NCBI GenBank assembly: GCA_022712975.1
Contig: JAFLJO010000079.1
Coordinates: 1 to 64,000, forward strand
Source: Desulfocapsa sp.
GTDB lineage: Bacteria > Desulfobacterota > Desulfobulbia > Desulfobulbales > Desulfocapsaceae
Length of the DNA: 64,000 nucleotides
Direction of reading: 5' to 3'
The notes beneath the pieces are model-generated. The model had not been told where the DNA came from. It worked only from the letters and a program-made list of their open reading frames with translations, and made no database searches. Shown piece after piece: positions 45,541 through 54,894 of this stretch. A program made the position numbers and the translations under genes. Within the stretch, counting starts at the first letter, position 1, and each line of letters starts with the position of its first letter.

Positions 45541-45615
45541 CTGCCCTGCGGGCAGGAGGTATTCGGTATTAGGTATTCGGTATTCGGTAACTGACAGCCC
45601 ACATAGGAACAGTTC
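45541..45615 (+). repeat. Dispersed GGTATTC repeat element, five-unit array
   Basis: After CTGCGGGCAGGA it reads GGTATTC-GGTATTA-GGTATTC-GGTATTC-GGTAACT, then ACATAGGAACAGT. The flanks match the single-unit copy at 40455-40513 on the other strand. It lies 12 bases upstream of the adenylate cyclase start codon, in the 245-base divergent region with plsC. The remainder of that region has a TATAAT at about 45730 that may serve plsC. Confidence 0.7.
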
Positions 45616-45773
45616 CCACAGAAACTTTACTTTTCCGATACATGGGCATCTGAAATTTTACCTACATCGCAGGAGAACTTACCGGCAGTCAATTTTTCTT
45701 GTCCTCACTCTTTGTTCATTGTATTCTTATATAATATACACTGATACATTCAAAATACACCTGAAAATAATTC

Positions 45774-46550
45774 ATGGAAAAACTAACATATACCGACAAC
45801 CATTACCACACACCTAAAGACGCAAGCTCTTTCTGGGGACGACTCTTTCCATCCTTCTCTTTTTACACAAGTTTTCTTGCTAATATTTACTTTTCCAGTA
45901 GAAAGGCCAAATGCGGGAAATTTGATGATGAAGCGTGGTGTCTGTCAAGTCTCAGGGTGCTTCAGGCTCTTGAACGAACCGGATTGCAGATCTCAATCAG
46001 TGGGATCGAGCATCTTCAGGCACTAAAAACTCCCTGTGTAATTGTTGGTAACCATGTAAGTATGATGGATACCGTGGTCGTACCAACCATTGTTGTTCAG
46101 GAATTCCCAATGACATTTATTATTAAAGAAAGTCTTATGGATTATCCGGTATTCAAACATGTTATGCGTTCGCGCAATCCCATTGCACTGAACAGGAAAA
46201 ATCCCCGGGAAGATCTGAAAAAAGTATTCCATGAGGGGCAGAAACGGTTGGAACAGGGAATATCCGTTGCTGTTTTTCCACAGACCACAAGAGGGACAGA
46301 TTTCAACCCGAAACAATTCAACAGTATCGGAGTTAAACTTGCTCTGAAAGCGGGGGTTCCGGTTCTGCCCCTGGCTCTAAAAACAGATGCTTGGACAAAT
46401 GGCAGGCTAATCAAAGCTCTGGGACGGATTCAACCTGAAGTATCCACACACTTTGCTTTTGATGCGCCGATCACAGTACAGGGAAATGGTAAGGAAGAAC
46501 ATCAGCAGATAATCGAATTTATCAGTGCAAAACTCAAAAGTTGGCTATAG
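45774..46550 (+). CDS. 1-acyl-sn-glycerol-3-phosphate acyltransferase-like protein
   Basis: 258 residues. PlsC-type motifs: 'VGNHVSMMDTV' (HX4D catalytic pair), 'NRKNPRED' (block II) and 'VAVFPQTTRGTDF' (block III, normally FPEGTRS; here Gln replaces Glu). It would acylate lysophosphatidate or a related lipid at the inner membrane. The substituted block III leaves the true acceptor uncertain. Its 3' end overlaps batE on the other strand by 17 bases. Confidence 0.85.
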   Translation: MEKLTYTDNHYHTPKDASSFWGRLFPSFSFYTSFLANIYFSSRKAKCGKFDDEAWCLSSLRVLQALERTGLQISISGIEHLQALKTPCVIVGNHVSMMDTVVVPTIVVQEFPMTFIIKESLMDYPVFKHVMRSRNPIALNRKNPREDLKKVFHEGQKRLEQGISVAVFPQTTRGTDFNPKQFNSIGVKLALKAGVPVLPLALKTDAWTNGRLIKALGRIQPEVSTHFAFDAPITVQGNGKEEHQQIIEFISAKLKSWL

Positions 46551-47289
46551 ATTCAAAAGCATCCGCCGCCAGCCAGCCACTACGGCCTGCCTCATCCACA
46601 ACCAGAACATAGGTATTGTGTTTTTTTCCGGGATGCAACAGTCGTCCTTCCTGAATGGTTCCAATGAAGGCGGCAGATTCAAAAGGTGAGACCCTTAGCC
46701 GTGCATCGGCGGCCACCACGACACCATCGTGCCAGTGTTTATATTGTCCCATTGCTCCTGAGCATGCAATGGCTATAACAAGAAACAACATGACAATTAT
46801 CCCATAGCGGGATGAGCTTTTCAATCCGTAGGAAAATGGAAGCAGCAGGACTCCTGCAAAGACAACAAAAGAGATTGCGGCCACTGCAATCCACTGATTC
46901 AATACCAGTAAAGTAACAAACCGCTGCCCAAAAGATGGTTCTTCCTGAAAAAGCCCCTTCTCTTTGCGTACAAGTTCAAGATTTCCACGAATATCAGAGT
47001 CCCCCGGTGCAAGTCGTAGTGCCCGTTCATAGTTGAGAATGGCTCTGCCGACTTGTCCGGCCTGGGCGTAACTGTTTCCAAGATTGTAAAGAAGTGCCGA
47101 GGATATTCCCTGGGTAGCCAGAGCTTCAAATCCTTCAATAGCCTGCTTATATTCGCCCTTGTTGTAAGCTGAAACGGCATCCTGAAACCGGGTTTGCTGT
47201 AGTTGTTCATCTGCCCATACATTCTGACTGCAAAACAAAAATAACAAACAACAGCATAATCCCATTAAAAACTGATACAAAGCTCTCAT
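46534..47289 (-). CDS. BatE-like TPR and SH3 protein
   Basis: 251 residues. Signal peptide ('CCCLLFLFCSQNVWAD'), two to three TPRs ('AVSAYNKGEYKQAIEGFEALA', 'LYNLGNSYAQAGQVGRAILNYERAL'), two membrane helices, and a C-terminal SH3-like domain ('ARLRVSPFESAAFIGTIQEG'). This layout is BatE, the last gene of Bat operons. It overlaps batD by 4 bases (ATGA-type). Confidence 0.85.
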   Translation of the reverse strand: MRALYQFLMGLCCCLLFLFCSQNVWADEQLQQTRFQDAVSAYNKGEYKQAIEGFEALATQGISSALLYNLGNSYAQAGQVGRAILNYERALRLAPGDSDIRGNLELVRKEKGLFQEEPSFGQRFVTLLVLNQWIAVAAISFVVFAGVLLLPFSYGLKSSSRYGIIVMLFLVIAIACSGAMGQYKHWHDGVVVAADARLRVSPFESAAFIGTIQEGRLLHPGKKHNTYVLVVDEAGRSGWLAADAFESIANF

Positions 47290-49178
47290 CTCAAACCTTC
47301 CAACTCACTTCTTAAACGATCAACAAACTCTTTCATCTCCTGCTGGCTCAATTTTTGACCACCATATGCGCTTTCATCGGCTGCACGAAATACTGCAAGC
47401 AGAACTGAATCTTCCGGTAGACGTTTTTGCAAGTCAGCCAAAGTTATGGCACCTGAAGAAACTTCCCAGACAAGAGCAAGCTGCTCCTGAATAATCTTTC
47501 GACAAATTTCCAGAAATCCTCTTGTATCATTTACAGTAAGGCTTTGATCTATTTCCTTCATGCCAAGCCCCAACAGATGTTTCATTTCCTGATCCCGTTG
47601 CAGACGCGGGTTATTGGCATAGTGCGCTGCACGTATTTTCATAATCACAGCAGTGGTAAGAAGCAAAAACAGTAACACAGCAACAAGTTGAAACCATTGT
47701 CTTGTAAACAGCGGAGTAAGTTTCTGATCCATATAACCTGGTACCAGTTGAAGAGGTGCAAGCCCACTGACGGGCGGTTCCACCACGGTATCACTTTTTG
47801 CAGATTCGTTTACCTTATCGCGAAGCTCTTTTTTAACTGGTTCAGGCATAGCTGTTTCCACAACTGCCCTTTTAATAGTAAGAGGGATGGGGTTTGTGCT
47901 CAAAGTCTTATATGTAGCTGCAGTCGGATCAAAATAACTGAATTCTATGGCCGGAATCTCTTTCAACGTAACATCTTTGGCAACAAGTGCCTGCTCAAAA
48001 ACCTTTTTTCCCCGTCCGGGGTTAGAGCCATCATATTCTAAAAACTCCGATGACGGGGTGTAGGTTTTCCAGCCTTTTTCCGTACTTAATTTCGGTGCCT
48101 GTACCCGGTCAAAGTTTCCCTGACCGCTTACGGTCATATTCAGAGTAATTGGATCACCGTGACTCAGTTCAACAGGGTTTGCTGAAACAGACAGACGGAA
48201 GTCTCCAATTGCGCCACTAAAGTCTTTCGGTTTTCCTTTATCGGGTAAAGGAAGAACGGTTAAAGTCCGCGTCAGGCTTGCCACCTTGACATTTTTTTCC
48301 TGATATGAAGAGAAGAGGCTATTAAAAAATGGATCATTGAACATGGAATGACCAGAGGATGATCTGCGACGCTGCTCCGGCAGCAGAAGAGTGGCATCAA
48401 TCTCAATGCTGATTTCATGTACACCTTCTTTAATTCCTGATAGTGCCGACTCCCAGGTCAAAACCGCATATGACGTATTGTTGACGTGTTCTCGCGTCTG
48501 TTCCGGTTCACGCCCGAGTTGCTGTAGCAAATACCCCTCTCCATGAAGCTGTGGCAGGCTGTTTAAATTTGCCTTGATGCCATCACGAAAGAAAACCTGT
48601 ATTTGTACAGGAACAACTTCACCGAGGTAACTCCTTTCTTTGGCAGGAGTTACCCGAAGAAAAGCAAGTTTCGCAGCTTCACCAGAGCGGAGCCTGGTAG
48701 TGGAAGCCCCAGCCGATGCACTTTGCTGTGTTATGGTTGCGGTTTGGGGAGCTGTTACCTCAAAGGGAATTGCCCGAGTCATTGCAGTACCGTTTTTGGT
48801 ACTAACCTGAATGGCAGGAATGGTAAAACTGCCAACACGATCAGCCTGCACAAGGTATGTAAGAGTAACGGAAGAAGATAATGCCCCGTTAATAAACTCC
48901 ATCTGGGTGGATTGACCACGTCGGTGAAAACTCAGGCCATCCACTTCCGGAATCTCTGGTTGAAATGATCGGACGCCCGTGGCTGTGATATTCAGTGCAG
49001 CCGCACGATCAAGAGGAAAACTACCAGGAGAAAGTGTTGCCGACACCTCAATTGCAGCTTGCAACGCTGGTACAACTGCAAAGACAAAAAGTACCAGATA
49101 TCCAAGAGACAACACTTTCGCCAGTATCCTGTTTTCTTGAACTTTTTTTCTATTTTTATTTCTATTTCTACTCTTCAT
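47286..49178 (-). CDS. BatD-like protein
   Basis: 630 residues from the ATG at 49178, which overlaps the stop of the BatBC gene (TAATG); the track adds two residues from a TTG. Signal peptide, then beta-sandwich BatD repeats ('FPLDRAAALNITATGV', 'ANPVELSHGDPITLNMTVSG'), a transmembrane helix ('WFQLVAVLLFLLLTTAVIM') and a cytoplasmic tail. BatD is the large periplasmic partner of the VWA proteins BatA/BatB. Confidence 0.88.
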   Translation of the reverse strand: MKSRNRNKNRKKVQENRILAKVLSLGYLVLFVFAVVPALQAAIEVSATLSPGSFPLDRAAALNITATGVRSFQPEIPEVDGLSFHRRGQSTQMEFINGALSSSVTLTYLVQADRVGSFTIPAIQVSTKNGTAMTRAIPFEVTAPQTATITQQSASAGASTTRLRSGEAAKLAFLRVTPAKERSYLGEVVPVQIQVFFRDGIKANLNSLPQLHGEGYLLQQLGREPEQTREHVNNTSYAVLTWESALSGIKEGVHEISIEIDATLLLPEQRRRSSSGHSMFNDPFFNSLFSSYQEKNVKVASLTRTLTVLPLPDKGKPKDFSGAIGDFRLSVSANPVELSHGDPITLNMTVSGQGNFDRVQAPKLSTEKGWKTYTPSSEFLEYDGSNPGRGKKVFEQALVAKDVTLKEIPAIEFSYFDPTAATYKTLSTNPIPLTIKRAVVETAMPEPVKKELRDKVNESAKSDTVVEPPVSGLAPLQLVPGYMDQKLTPLFTRQWFQLVAVLLFLLLTTAVIMKIRAAHYANNPRLQRDQEMKHLLGLGMKEIDQSLTVNDTRGFLEICRKIIQEQLALVWEVSSGAITLADLQKRLPEDSVLLAVFRAADESAYGGQKLSQQEMKEFVDRLRSELEGLR

Positions 49179-51133
49179 TACCAATCCTTTGATGTTTCCT
49201 GCTCACTTCTGCCATCCGCAACCGGAACAAAGTTTAACTTACCCTCTTCGTCTTTCAAGCTGTTTAAAAGCTGCCTTGCCTCTTCACTGGTCATCTTACC
49301 CTGTAGCCTGCGTTGTTGATCTCGGGTTTGCTGATTGTGTTCCTTCTCTTTTTCCTCTGCTGCTTTCTGTGCAGCTTCCTGCTGTTCTTTTTCGTCAGCT
49401 TCAGACGCTTCGTTTTGTTGCGACTGTTCCTGATCGCCTTCTTTCTCAGCATCTTGGTTTTTTTGCTGATTCTGATTCTGATTCTGCTGGGCTTCACTGT
49501 TTTCCTGCTGCTCTTCACCCTTATCGGACGAATCCTGCTGTTTATTTTCCTGATCCTGGTCTTTCTGATCACACTGACCACTTTCTTGTTCTTTATCCTG
49601 TTTCTGATCTTTATTTTGTTCCTGCTGTTTTTTCAACTCTTCAAGTTGCTTTGTTAGCAATTGAAGATTAAAGCTGGCATCATCATTTAGTGAGTTTAGC
49701 TGAAGTGCGCCATCAAAAGAAGCAACAGCCTCTTCCCAAGTCTCAATAGTGTGCTGCGGATCTGTCCGCAAGCTCTCATTTCCTCTTTGAAACAGGGCAT
49801 TGCCACGATTGTAATACGCTTCTTCCTGCAAGCTTAAATCATCACTTTTCAATGCCTCAGTAAATGATTTTACCGCATCTTCAAACATATTGTTTTTGTA
49901 TGCCGTGGTTCCATAATTAAAATGGAGCCGGGCATCATTTGGTGTCTCTTGTAATAGCTCTTTAAAAATTTCCCGAGCTGTCAGGTAATCACCTTCCCTA
50001 TAGGCATCTTCTCCCTTTGAGGCGTAAACTTCCGGCGCAGAAATAGTCAAAAAACCAAACAATAGCAAGGCTGCAGCAGCTTTCTGTTTTTTTCTACGAC
50101 CCGCAGTTTTAATAAAGGGAAGTCGTAAACTTCTTGTGGCTTTTCTGCCCCCAATCATAAACTCCAGCATAAGTAACACAATGGCAGCTCCTAGTGGCCA
50201 CACAAATCGTTCCAAGGCCACCTTATGTCGCTTTTCTGCCAATTCTTCCTTGGGAATGAGAGAAAGTTTCTCCTCATAAATGGTCTGCAATCCCTCAGCA
50301 TTAACGCCAAGCGGGACATATAAACCACCAGTGATTTCAGCAATCTGTATAAGTGCTGTTTCATCAAGCCGAGAGGTGATAAATTTTCCCGTTTCATCTT
50401 TAACAAAACCGACCTTTCCATTGCGCTTCAGTGGTACAAGCTCTCCACCACGGGTTCCCACGCCCACGGTATGGATGGTCGTTCCATTGTCGGCAGCTGT
50501 TTGTGCGGCTTTCAGTGCGTCCCCTTCAAGGTTTTCACCATCGGTAATCAACACAAGAATTTTATGATTCTCCTCATTTGTAAGAATTGACTCAGCTTGA
50601 GCAATCGCTCTTGCGATATCAGTTCCGCCCTGGGGAATAATCGTTGTATTTATTGCCTGTAAAAAACTCTCAAATGCGCTGTAATCAATGGTCATGGGGC
50701 ACATGAGAAAAGCAGAGCCGGCAAATGGCATAAGCCCCACCCGATCCCCTTCCAGTTGACTGACAAAATCCATAATGGAAAATTTTGCACGCTCCAATCG
50801 ATTTGGGGAAACGTCCTCTGCCAGCATACTTTTTGACGTATCCACGGCAAATAAAATATCAATTCCTTTACGCTTTACATCTATCCACTTAGAGCCATAT
50901 TGAGGTTTGGCAAGTGCAACAAAACAGCAAAAAATTGCTGAAACAAGTAGTATTTTTTTAAACAAACGGCGCGGCGTTGAAATATTTGCACACAGCTTTC
51001 CAAGAAGATGTGAGGCGGCAAAACGCTGAAGTTCCTTTTCTCTTCTTCGATACATCTTTTTGTAAAGAAGGATCAGCAAAACAATGAAAATACCCCCGCC
51101 AAGAAGCCATAGAGGAGTTGCGAATGTGATCAT
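49178..51133 (-). CDS. BatB-BatC fusion (VWA domain, TPRs and low-complexity tail)
   Basis: 651 residues. Two N-terminal helices, a VWA domain with the MIDAS motif 'DTSKSM' and 'LITDGEN', and a third helix correspond to BatB (about 1-330). After a second hydrophobic segment ('AAAALLLFGFLTISAPEVYA'), TPRs ('AYREGDYLTAREIFKELL', 'HFNYGTTAYKNNMFEDAVKSF') correspond to BatC. Residues 500-620 are a low-complexity tail of Gln, Glu, Lys and Asp. BatB and BatC are separate in Bacteroides; fusions occur elsewhere. The long antisense ORFs over the tail are composition artefacts. Confidence 0.9.
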   Translation of the reverse strand: MITFATPLWLLGGGIFIVLLILLYKKMYRRREKELQRFAASHLLGKLCANISTPRRLFKKILLVSAIFCCFVALAKPQYGSKWIDVKRKGIDILFAVDTSKSMLAEDVSPNRLERAKFSIMDFVSQLEGDRVGLMPFAGSAFLMCPMTIDYSAFESFLQAINTTIIPQGGTDIARAIAQAESILTNEENHKILVLITDGENLEGDALKAAQTAADNGTTIHTVGVGTRGGELVPLKRNGKVGFVKDETGKFITSRLDETALIQIAEITGGLYVPLGVNAEGLQTIYEEKLSLIPKEELAEKRHKVALERFVWPLGAAIVLLMLEFMIGGRKATRSLRLPFIKTAGRRKKQKAAAALLLFGFLTISAPEVYASKGEDAYREGDYLTAREIFKELLQETPNDARLHFNYGTTAYKNNMFEDAVKSFTEALKSDDLSLQEEAYYNRGNALFQRGNESLRTDPQHTIETWEEAVASFDGALQLNSLNDDASFNLQLLTKQLEELKKQQEQNKDQKQDKEQESGQCDQKDQDQENKQQDSSDKGEEQQENSEAQQNQNQNQQKNQDAEKEGDQEQSQQNEASEADEKEQQEAAQKAAEEKEKEHNQQTRDQQRRLQGKMTSEEARQLLNSLKDEEGKLNFVPVADGRSEQETSKDW

Positions 51134-52119
51134 GGTAAACGTTTTCTCCCAAGCAAAATCTCAGTAATCAGGCAAACCAATCCGGCAAAGACAAACCAGG
51201 TAAACAGCTCCCGGTAATTTTCAAACTTTTTAATAGTTCTGGTGGTGGTCTCCATGGTGTTAATTTCATCGTAAACCCTTTCAAGGGATTTTGTGTCGGT
51301 TGCCCGAAAATATCGACCTCCTGTCATTTCAGCCACCTGTCCCAAGGTTTCATCATCGATATCTACCTTAATATACTTCAAATACTGATTGTCAAATTCG
51401 TCGGTCTCTATAACAGGTGCCACCCCCCGTGTTCCAGCACCGATGGTATAAATCTTTATCCCTAAGGTGTCAGCTGCTTCAGCTGCAACCAGGGGAGGTA
51501 CAGTTCCTCTATTATTCATTCCATCTGTGAGCAGAATCATAACTTGCGATTTTGCATCACGATCACGAAGACGATTCAGGCCGCTTCCTATCGCTGAGCC
51601 AATGGCAGTACCATTCTCATCAACCAGACCAATGGACAGGGTGTCGAGACGCTGCACAAGCCAATCATGATCAAGGGTTAGCGGACTCACCATATAAGGA
51701 CGGACACTGAATGCGAGCAAGCCGATACGGTCATTGGGACGTTCTTCAATAAAAGTGTGTAAAACGGATTTTACAACATCAAGCCGGTTTGCAGCCTTCC
51801 CCTTCAGGGTAAAATCCAGCGCTTTCATGGAACCGGACACATCAACAGCAAGCAGAATATCAATGCCGCTGGCCTCAATCTCCGTGGTGGTGTTCCCAAA
51901 CTGAGGTCTGGCAAAGGCCAGGATGAGTAGTCCTAAGCCTAATAAGCGCAATGCGGTAAGTATCCGGCCAGGCCCGGCTTTTCGACCTTCTGCTACAATT
52001 GAAGCAATGGAGGTGGAAGAAAAAAGAAGTGCTGGAGCTGCACTGCGCCTGCCACGAAGGATGGCTAGTAGAGGTAAAAGGGATAAAAGCCAAAGAAATT
52101 CAGGATGGAGGAATCGCAT
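51130..52119 (-). CDS. BatA-like VWA-domain protein
   Basis: 329 residues. Two N-terminal helices with the conserved 'FLHPEFLWLLSLLPLLA', the VWA MIDAS 'AVDVSGSM', 'LLTDGMNNRG' and a C-terminal helix ('LFTWFVFAGLVCLITEILLG'). The VWA domain faces the periplasm and probably binds BatB or BatD through a metal ion. It overlaps BatBC by 4 bases. Confidence 0.93.
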   Translation of the reverse strand: MRFLHPEFLWLLSLLPLLAILRGRRSAAPALLFSSTSIASIVAEGRKAGPGRILTALRLLGLGLLILAFARPQFGNTTTEIEASGIDILLAVDVSGSMKALDFTLKGKAANRLDVVKSVLHTFIEERPNDRIGLLAFSVRPYMVSPLTLDHDWLVQRLDTLSIGLVDENGTAIGSAIGSGLNRLRDRDAKSQVMILLTDGMNNRGTVPPLVAAEAADTLGIKIYTIGAGTRGVAPVIETDEFDNQYLKYIKVDIDDETLGQVAEMTGGRYFRATDTKSLERVYDEINTMETTTRTIKKFENYRELFTWFVFAGLVCLITEILLGRKRLP

Positions 52120-52124
52120 GATAT

Positions 52125-52664
52125 TTATTTGCTCCCTTCTTTGGATTCACGAGTGGCCTCTATAAAATCATGTACGCTAGTTTCCATTTTTTCCATACTG
52201 TTTAGATCGGGCACACAACAGGCAAACTTGGCCATATCACATTTTTCCAGACATTCCTGAAGACTCTCACAATGATCTTCAAGCAATATTGCCGTCTGGT
52301 TAGGCTTTTCTATGAGACCAGTGAAAAACTCTTTTGTAGTCTGCTGAGTTGTTTTTATGTGTAGACGCTTTTCAATATACTGCCGCAGGATATCAGATAA
52401 TTTATCAGCATACTGCAAACCTGAATCAGGAGTCATTAAACTGCGCGCACGGAAAAGATCAGCCAATGCCTTTTCATGAGCAGAAATTAAAGAACCTTTC
52501 TTTTTTCCAAGACGAAAGAACACAAATGCCGCAGCAACAATAAGTACTATAATGCTTGCAACAATTAGTATAGTACTTTGCTCTTGAACCATCTGTACAA
52601 GAGGATGCACAGAAGGAGGTATGGGAGGTGTTATATCACGTAACTGTAGATGTTCCGGGTTCAT
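52125..52664 (-). CDS. DUF4381-like membrane protein of the Bat operon
   Basis: 179 residues. The N-terminal 'LRDITPPIPPSV' precedes one transmembrane helix ('TILIVASIIVLIVAAAFVFF'); the cytoplasmic part is helical. This pattern is typical of DUF4381 proteins, always found between DUF58 and BatA genes. It overlaps the DUF58 stop by 4 bases. The function within the complex is unknown. Confidence 0.82.
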   Translation of the reverse strand: MNPEHLQLRDITPPIPPSVHPLVQMVQEQSTILIVASIIVLIVAAAFVFFRLGKKKGSLISAHEKALADLFRARSLMTPDSGLQYADKLSDILRQYIEKRLHIKTTQQTTKEFFTGLIEKPNQTAILLEDHCESLQECLEKCDMAKFACCVPDLNSMEKMETSVHDFIEATRESKEGSK

Positions 52665-53575
52665 CTGCTGAGCCTCCTACGTCGATTTCCAAAGAAATTT
52701 AAAAGAGGGGGGACATAGGATTCACCGGTGGAAAGTTCAAGAAGATCCACTCCTGCTGAACGTATGACCTTATGGAGATTTTTCCTTCGTGCCTCGGCAA
52801 GTTCCACATACCCCCTGCGTACTGCAGGGTTAGAGGTGTCCAGCTCTACTTGAGCACCGCTTTCAGCATCTTCAATGGTTAGCCAGCCAATATCAGGGAG
52901 GGCATGTTCACGCGGATCTGAAATAATCATTGCAATCAAATCATGACGACGATTACTTATCCGCAACTTTGGCTTCAAGCGGGTGAGGGCCTCATCAAAA
53001 TCTCCGGGCAGACAGAAATCAGAAATCAGAAACGTTACACATTTTCGTCTGGCCACACGATTTATAAAATCAAGAGCTACAATCAAGTCTGTTTTTCTCC
53101 CCTGTGGCTGAAAAAAGAGGATCTCCCGAATAAGCCGCAAAATATGGGATCGCCCTTTTTTGGGAGGAATATATAACTCAACAAAATCGGAAAAGAGAAC
53201 CAGACCCACCTTATCATTGTTGCGCACCGCTGAAAAAGCAAGCACCGAGCCGATTTCAGCCATAATCTCCCGCTTTGAACCAGTCGTTGAACCAAAATCC
53301 CCTGAGCCGGAAATATCAATCAGCAACATGATGGTGAGTTCCCGTTCTTCAGTAAATTTTTTGACATGGGGAGTACCGGTACGCGCCGTGACATTCCAGT
53401 CAATAGTTCTGATCTCATCGCCCGGTACGTACTCCCGTACCTCATCAAAGTTCATTCCCCGACCTTTAAATACAGAATGATAGCTTCCAGCAAGGGTATC
53501 ATTGACCAGGCGGCTGGTACGTACTTCAACCTGCCGCACTTTTTTCAGAATTTCTTTTGTGATCTGCTCTTCCAT
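52661..53575 (-). CDS. DUF58 domain protein
   Basis: 304 residues, cytoplasmic. 'YHSVFKGRGMNFDEVREYVPGDEIRTIDWNVTARTG' is the DUF58 signature, and a VWA-like fold follows with 'LLIDISGSG'. DUF58 proteins are partners of MoxR ATPases. Ten bases separate it from moxR upstream. Confidence 0.94.
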   Translation of the reverse strand: MEEQITKEILKKVRQVEVRTSRLVNDTLAGSYHSVFKGRGMNFDEVREYVPGDEIRTIDWNVTARTGTPHVKKFTEERELTIMLLIDISGSGDFGSTTGSKREIMAEIGSVLAFSAVRNNDKVGLVLFSDFVELYIPPKKGRSHILRLIREILFFQPQGRKTDLIVALDFINRVARRKCVTFLISDFCLPGDFDEALTRLKPKLRISNRRHDLIAMIISDPREHALPDIGWLTIEDAESGAQVELDTSNPAVRRGYVELAEARRKNLHKVIRSAGVDLLELSTGESYVPPLLNFFGNRRRRLSR

Positions 53576-53585
53576 AATTTCTTTA

Positions 53586-54650
53586 TTACGGAACTGGAAC
53601 AGTATCTAAAATTTTACGAATAATATCCTCGCTTGTAACTGCTTCCGCTTCCGCCTCATAACTGATGCGGATACGATGACGCATAACATCCATGGCAGCA
53701 GCCTTCACATCATCGGGAGTGACATATCCACGTCCTGCAAGAAATGCCAAAGCACGGGACACTGCTTTTAAATTGATGGTTGCACGGGGGGACGCGCCGG
53801 TCTCGATATAATCATGGAGATCCAGTTGAAAGCTTTTCGGATCACGGGTGGCACAGACCAGTGAGACAATATAATCCTTTATCTTCTCATCCATGTAAAT
53901 GGAGTCCACCACTTTTCGTGCTCCTAGAATATCATCTGGACCAATAACAGGACTCACCTGAATTTTTGAGTCGGTATGGTCAATTCTATCGAGAATCATA
54001 CGCTCCTGAATCATGGTAGGATAATCCACCACGACCTTGAGCATAAACCTGTCTATCTGCGCTTCAGGGAGTGGGTAGGTTCCTTCCTGTTCTATGGGGT
54101 TTTGCGTGGCAAGCACCAGAAATAACTCGGGCAGCGGAAATGTCTCGTCCCCGATTGTTACCTGTTTTTCCTGCATAGCTTCAAGCATGGCAGACTGTAC
54201 TTTGGCAGGGGCACGGTTTATTTCATCGGCCAGGATAAGGGATGAGAAGATAGGACCTCGCTTGACCTCAAAAAGTGTGTCTTTGGGATTGTAAATCTGG
54301 GTTCCGATAATGTCTGCGGGTAACATGTCAGGAGTAAACTGAATACGCTGAAAATCTGTGTGTACGGCCATTGCAAGCGTTTTTACAGCGAGTGTTTTAG
54401 CTAGCCCCGGTAACCCTTCCAAAAGGATATGTCCGCCGGTAAGCAATCCTACCAGCAGGCGCTCGACCAGGTGTTCCTGCCCGATGATGGATTTTGCCAT
54501 CTCCTGTCGCAATAATCCAACCCATGCAGAACTGGCTGTAACAGAATCATTGATGGCTTGGATGGATGTGTACCCTTCTGGCTGCTGTACAGATATGGCT
54601 GGTGTAATAACAGGTGAAGAATTCTCAACTAATGGCTGCTGCTTATTCAT
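53586..54650 (-). CDS. MoxR-type AAA+ ATPase
   Basis: 354 residues from the ATG at 54650, with AGGAG 9 bases upstream. The track's 123 upstream residues lack any family similarity and run across the divergent promoter region, so they are rejected. AAA+ motifs: Walker A variant 'EGLPGLAKT', Walker B 'LILADEINRAP', sensor 'VLATQNPIEQEGTYPLPEAQIDRF' and 'GASPRATINL'. A chaperone-like ATPase thought to mature or remodel the VWA proteins encoded downstream. First gene of the leftward Bat operon. Confidence 0.95.
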   Translation of the reverse strand: MNKQQPLVENSSPVITPAISVQQPEGYTSIQAINDSVTASSAWVGLLRQEMAKSIIGQEHLVERLLVGLLTGGHILLEGLPGLAKTLAVKTLAMAVHTDFQRIQFTPDMLPADIIGTQIYNPKDTLFEVKRGPIFSSLILADEINRAPAKVQSAMLEAMQEKQVTIGDETFPLPELFLVLATQNPIEQEGTYPLPEAQIDRFMLKVVVDYPTMIQERMILDRIDHTDSKIQVSPVIGPDDILGARKVVDSIYMDEKIKDYIVSLVCATRDPKSFQLDLHDYIETGASPRATINLKAVSRALAFLAGRGYVTPDDVKAAAMDVMRHRIRISYEAEAEAVTSEDIIRKILDTVPVP

Positions 54651-54690
54651 AAAAAAGACTCCTTCTCTAAGAAATAATAACGTTTGTTTC

Positions 54691-54714
54691 AATACGAGAA
54701 TACGAGAATACGAT
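54691..54714. repeat. Short octamer array upstream of moxR
   Basis: AATACGAG-AATACGAG-AATACGAT, three octamers about 40 bases upstream of the moxR start. On the minus strand the units read TCGTATTC, close to the GGTATTC heptamer elsewhere in the window. The gap 54651-54894 is otherwise the divergent promoter region for moxR and the ABC exporter. Confidence 0.5.
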
Positions 54715-54894
54715 AACAAAGAAACATTACAGGAGTGTTGCCTGAACATTACAATGTTGTAATGTCCGGCTGACCCTTCTCCCATATCATTATTCAACCA
54801 AGTCCTGTATGGTATAATGCGTTGTTGTATCTTGCCCTCCCAGCAGCTTTCTAAGCAGTTATAATATGCTTTCTTACCAACAAATGGTGCCAAC

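Noticed and set aside
45541-45615. Possible CRISPR array
   Set aside because: Units are 7 bases with no spacers and no cas genes nearby; it is a simple tandem repeat.
49189-49671. Plus-strand ORFs 49189..49671 and 49313..49657
   Set aside because: Leu/Phe-rich mirror images of the Gln/Glu/Lys-rich BatC tail on the opposite strand; low-complexity artefacts.
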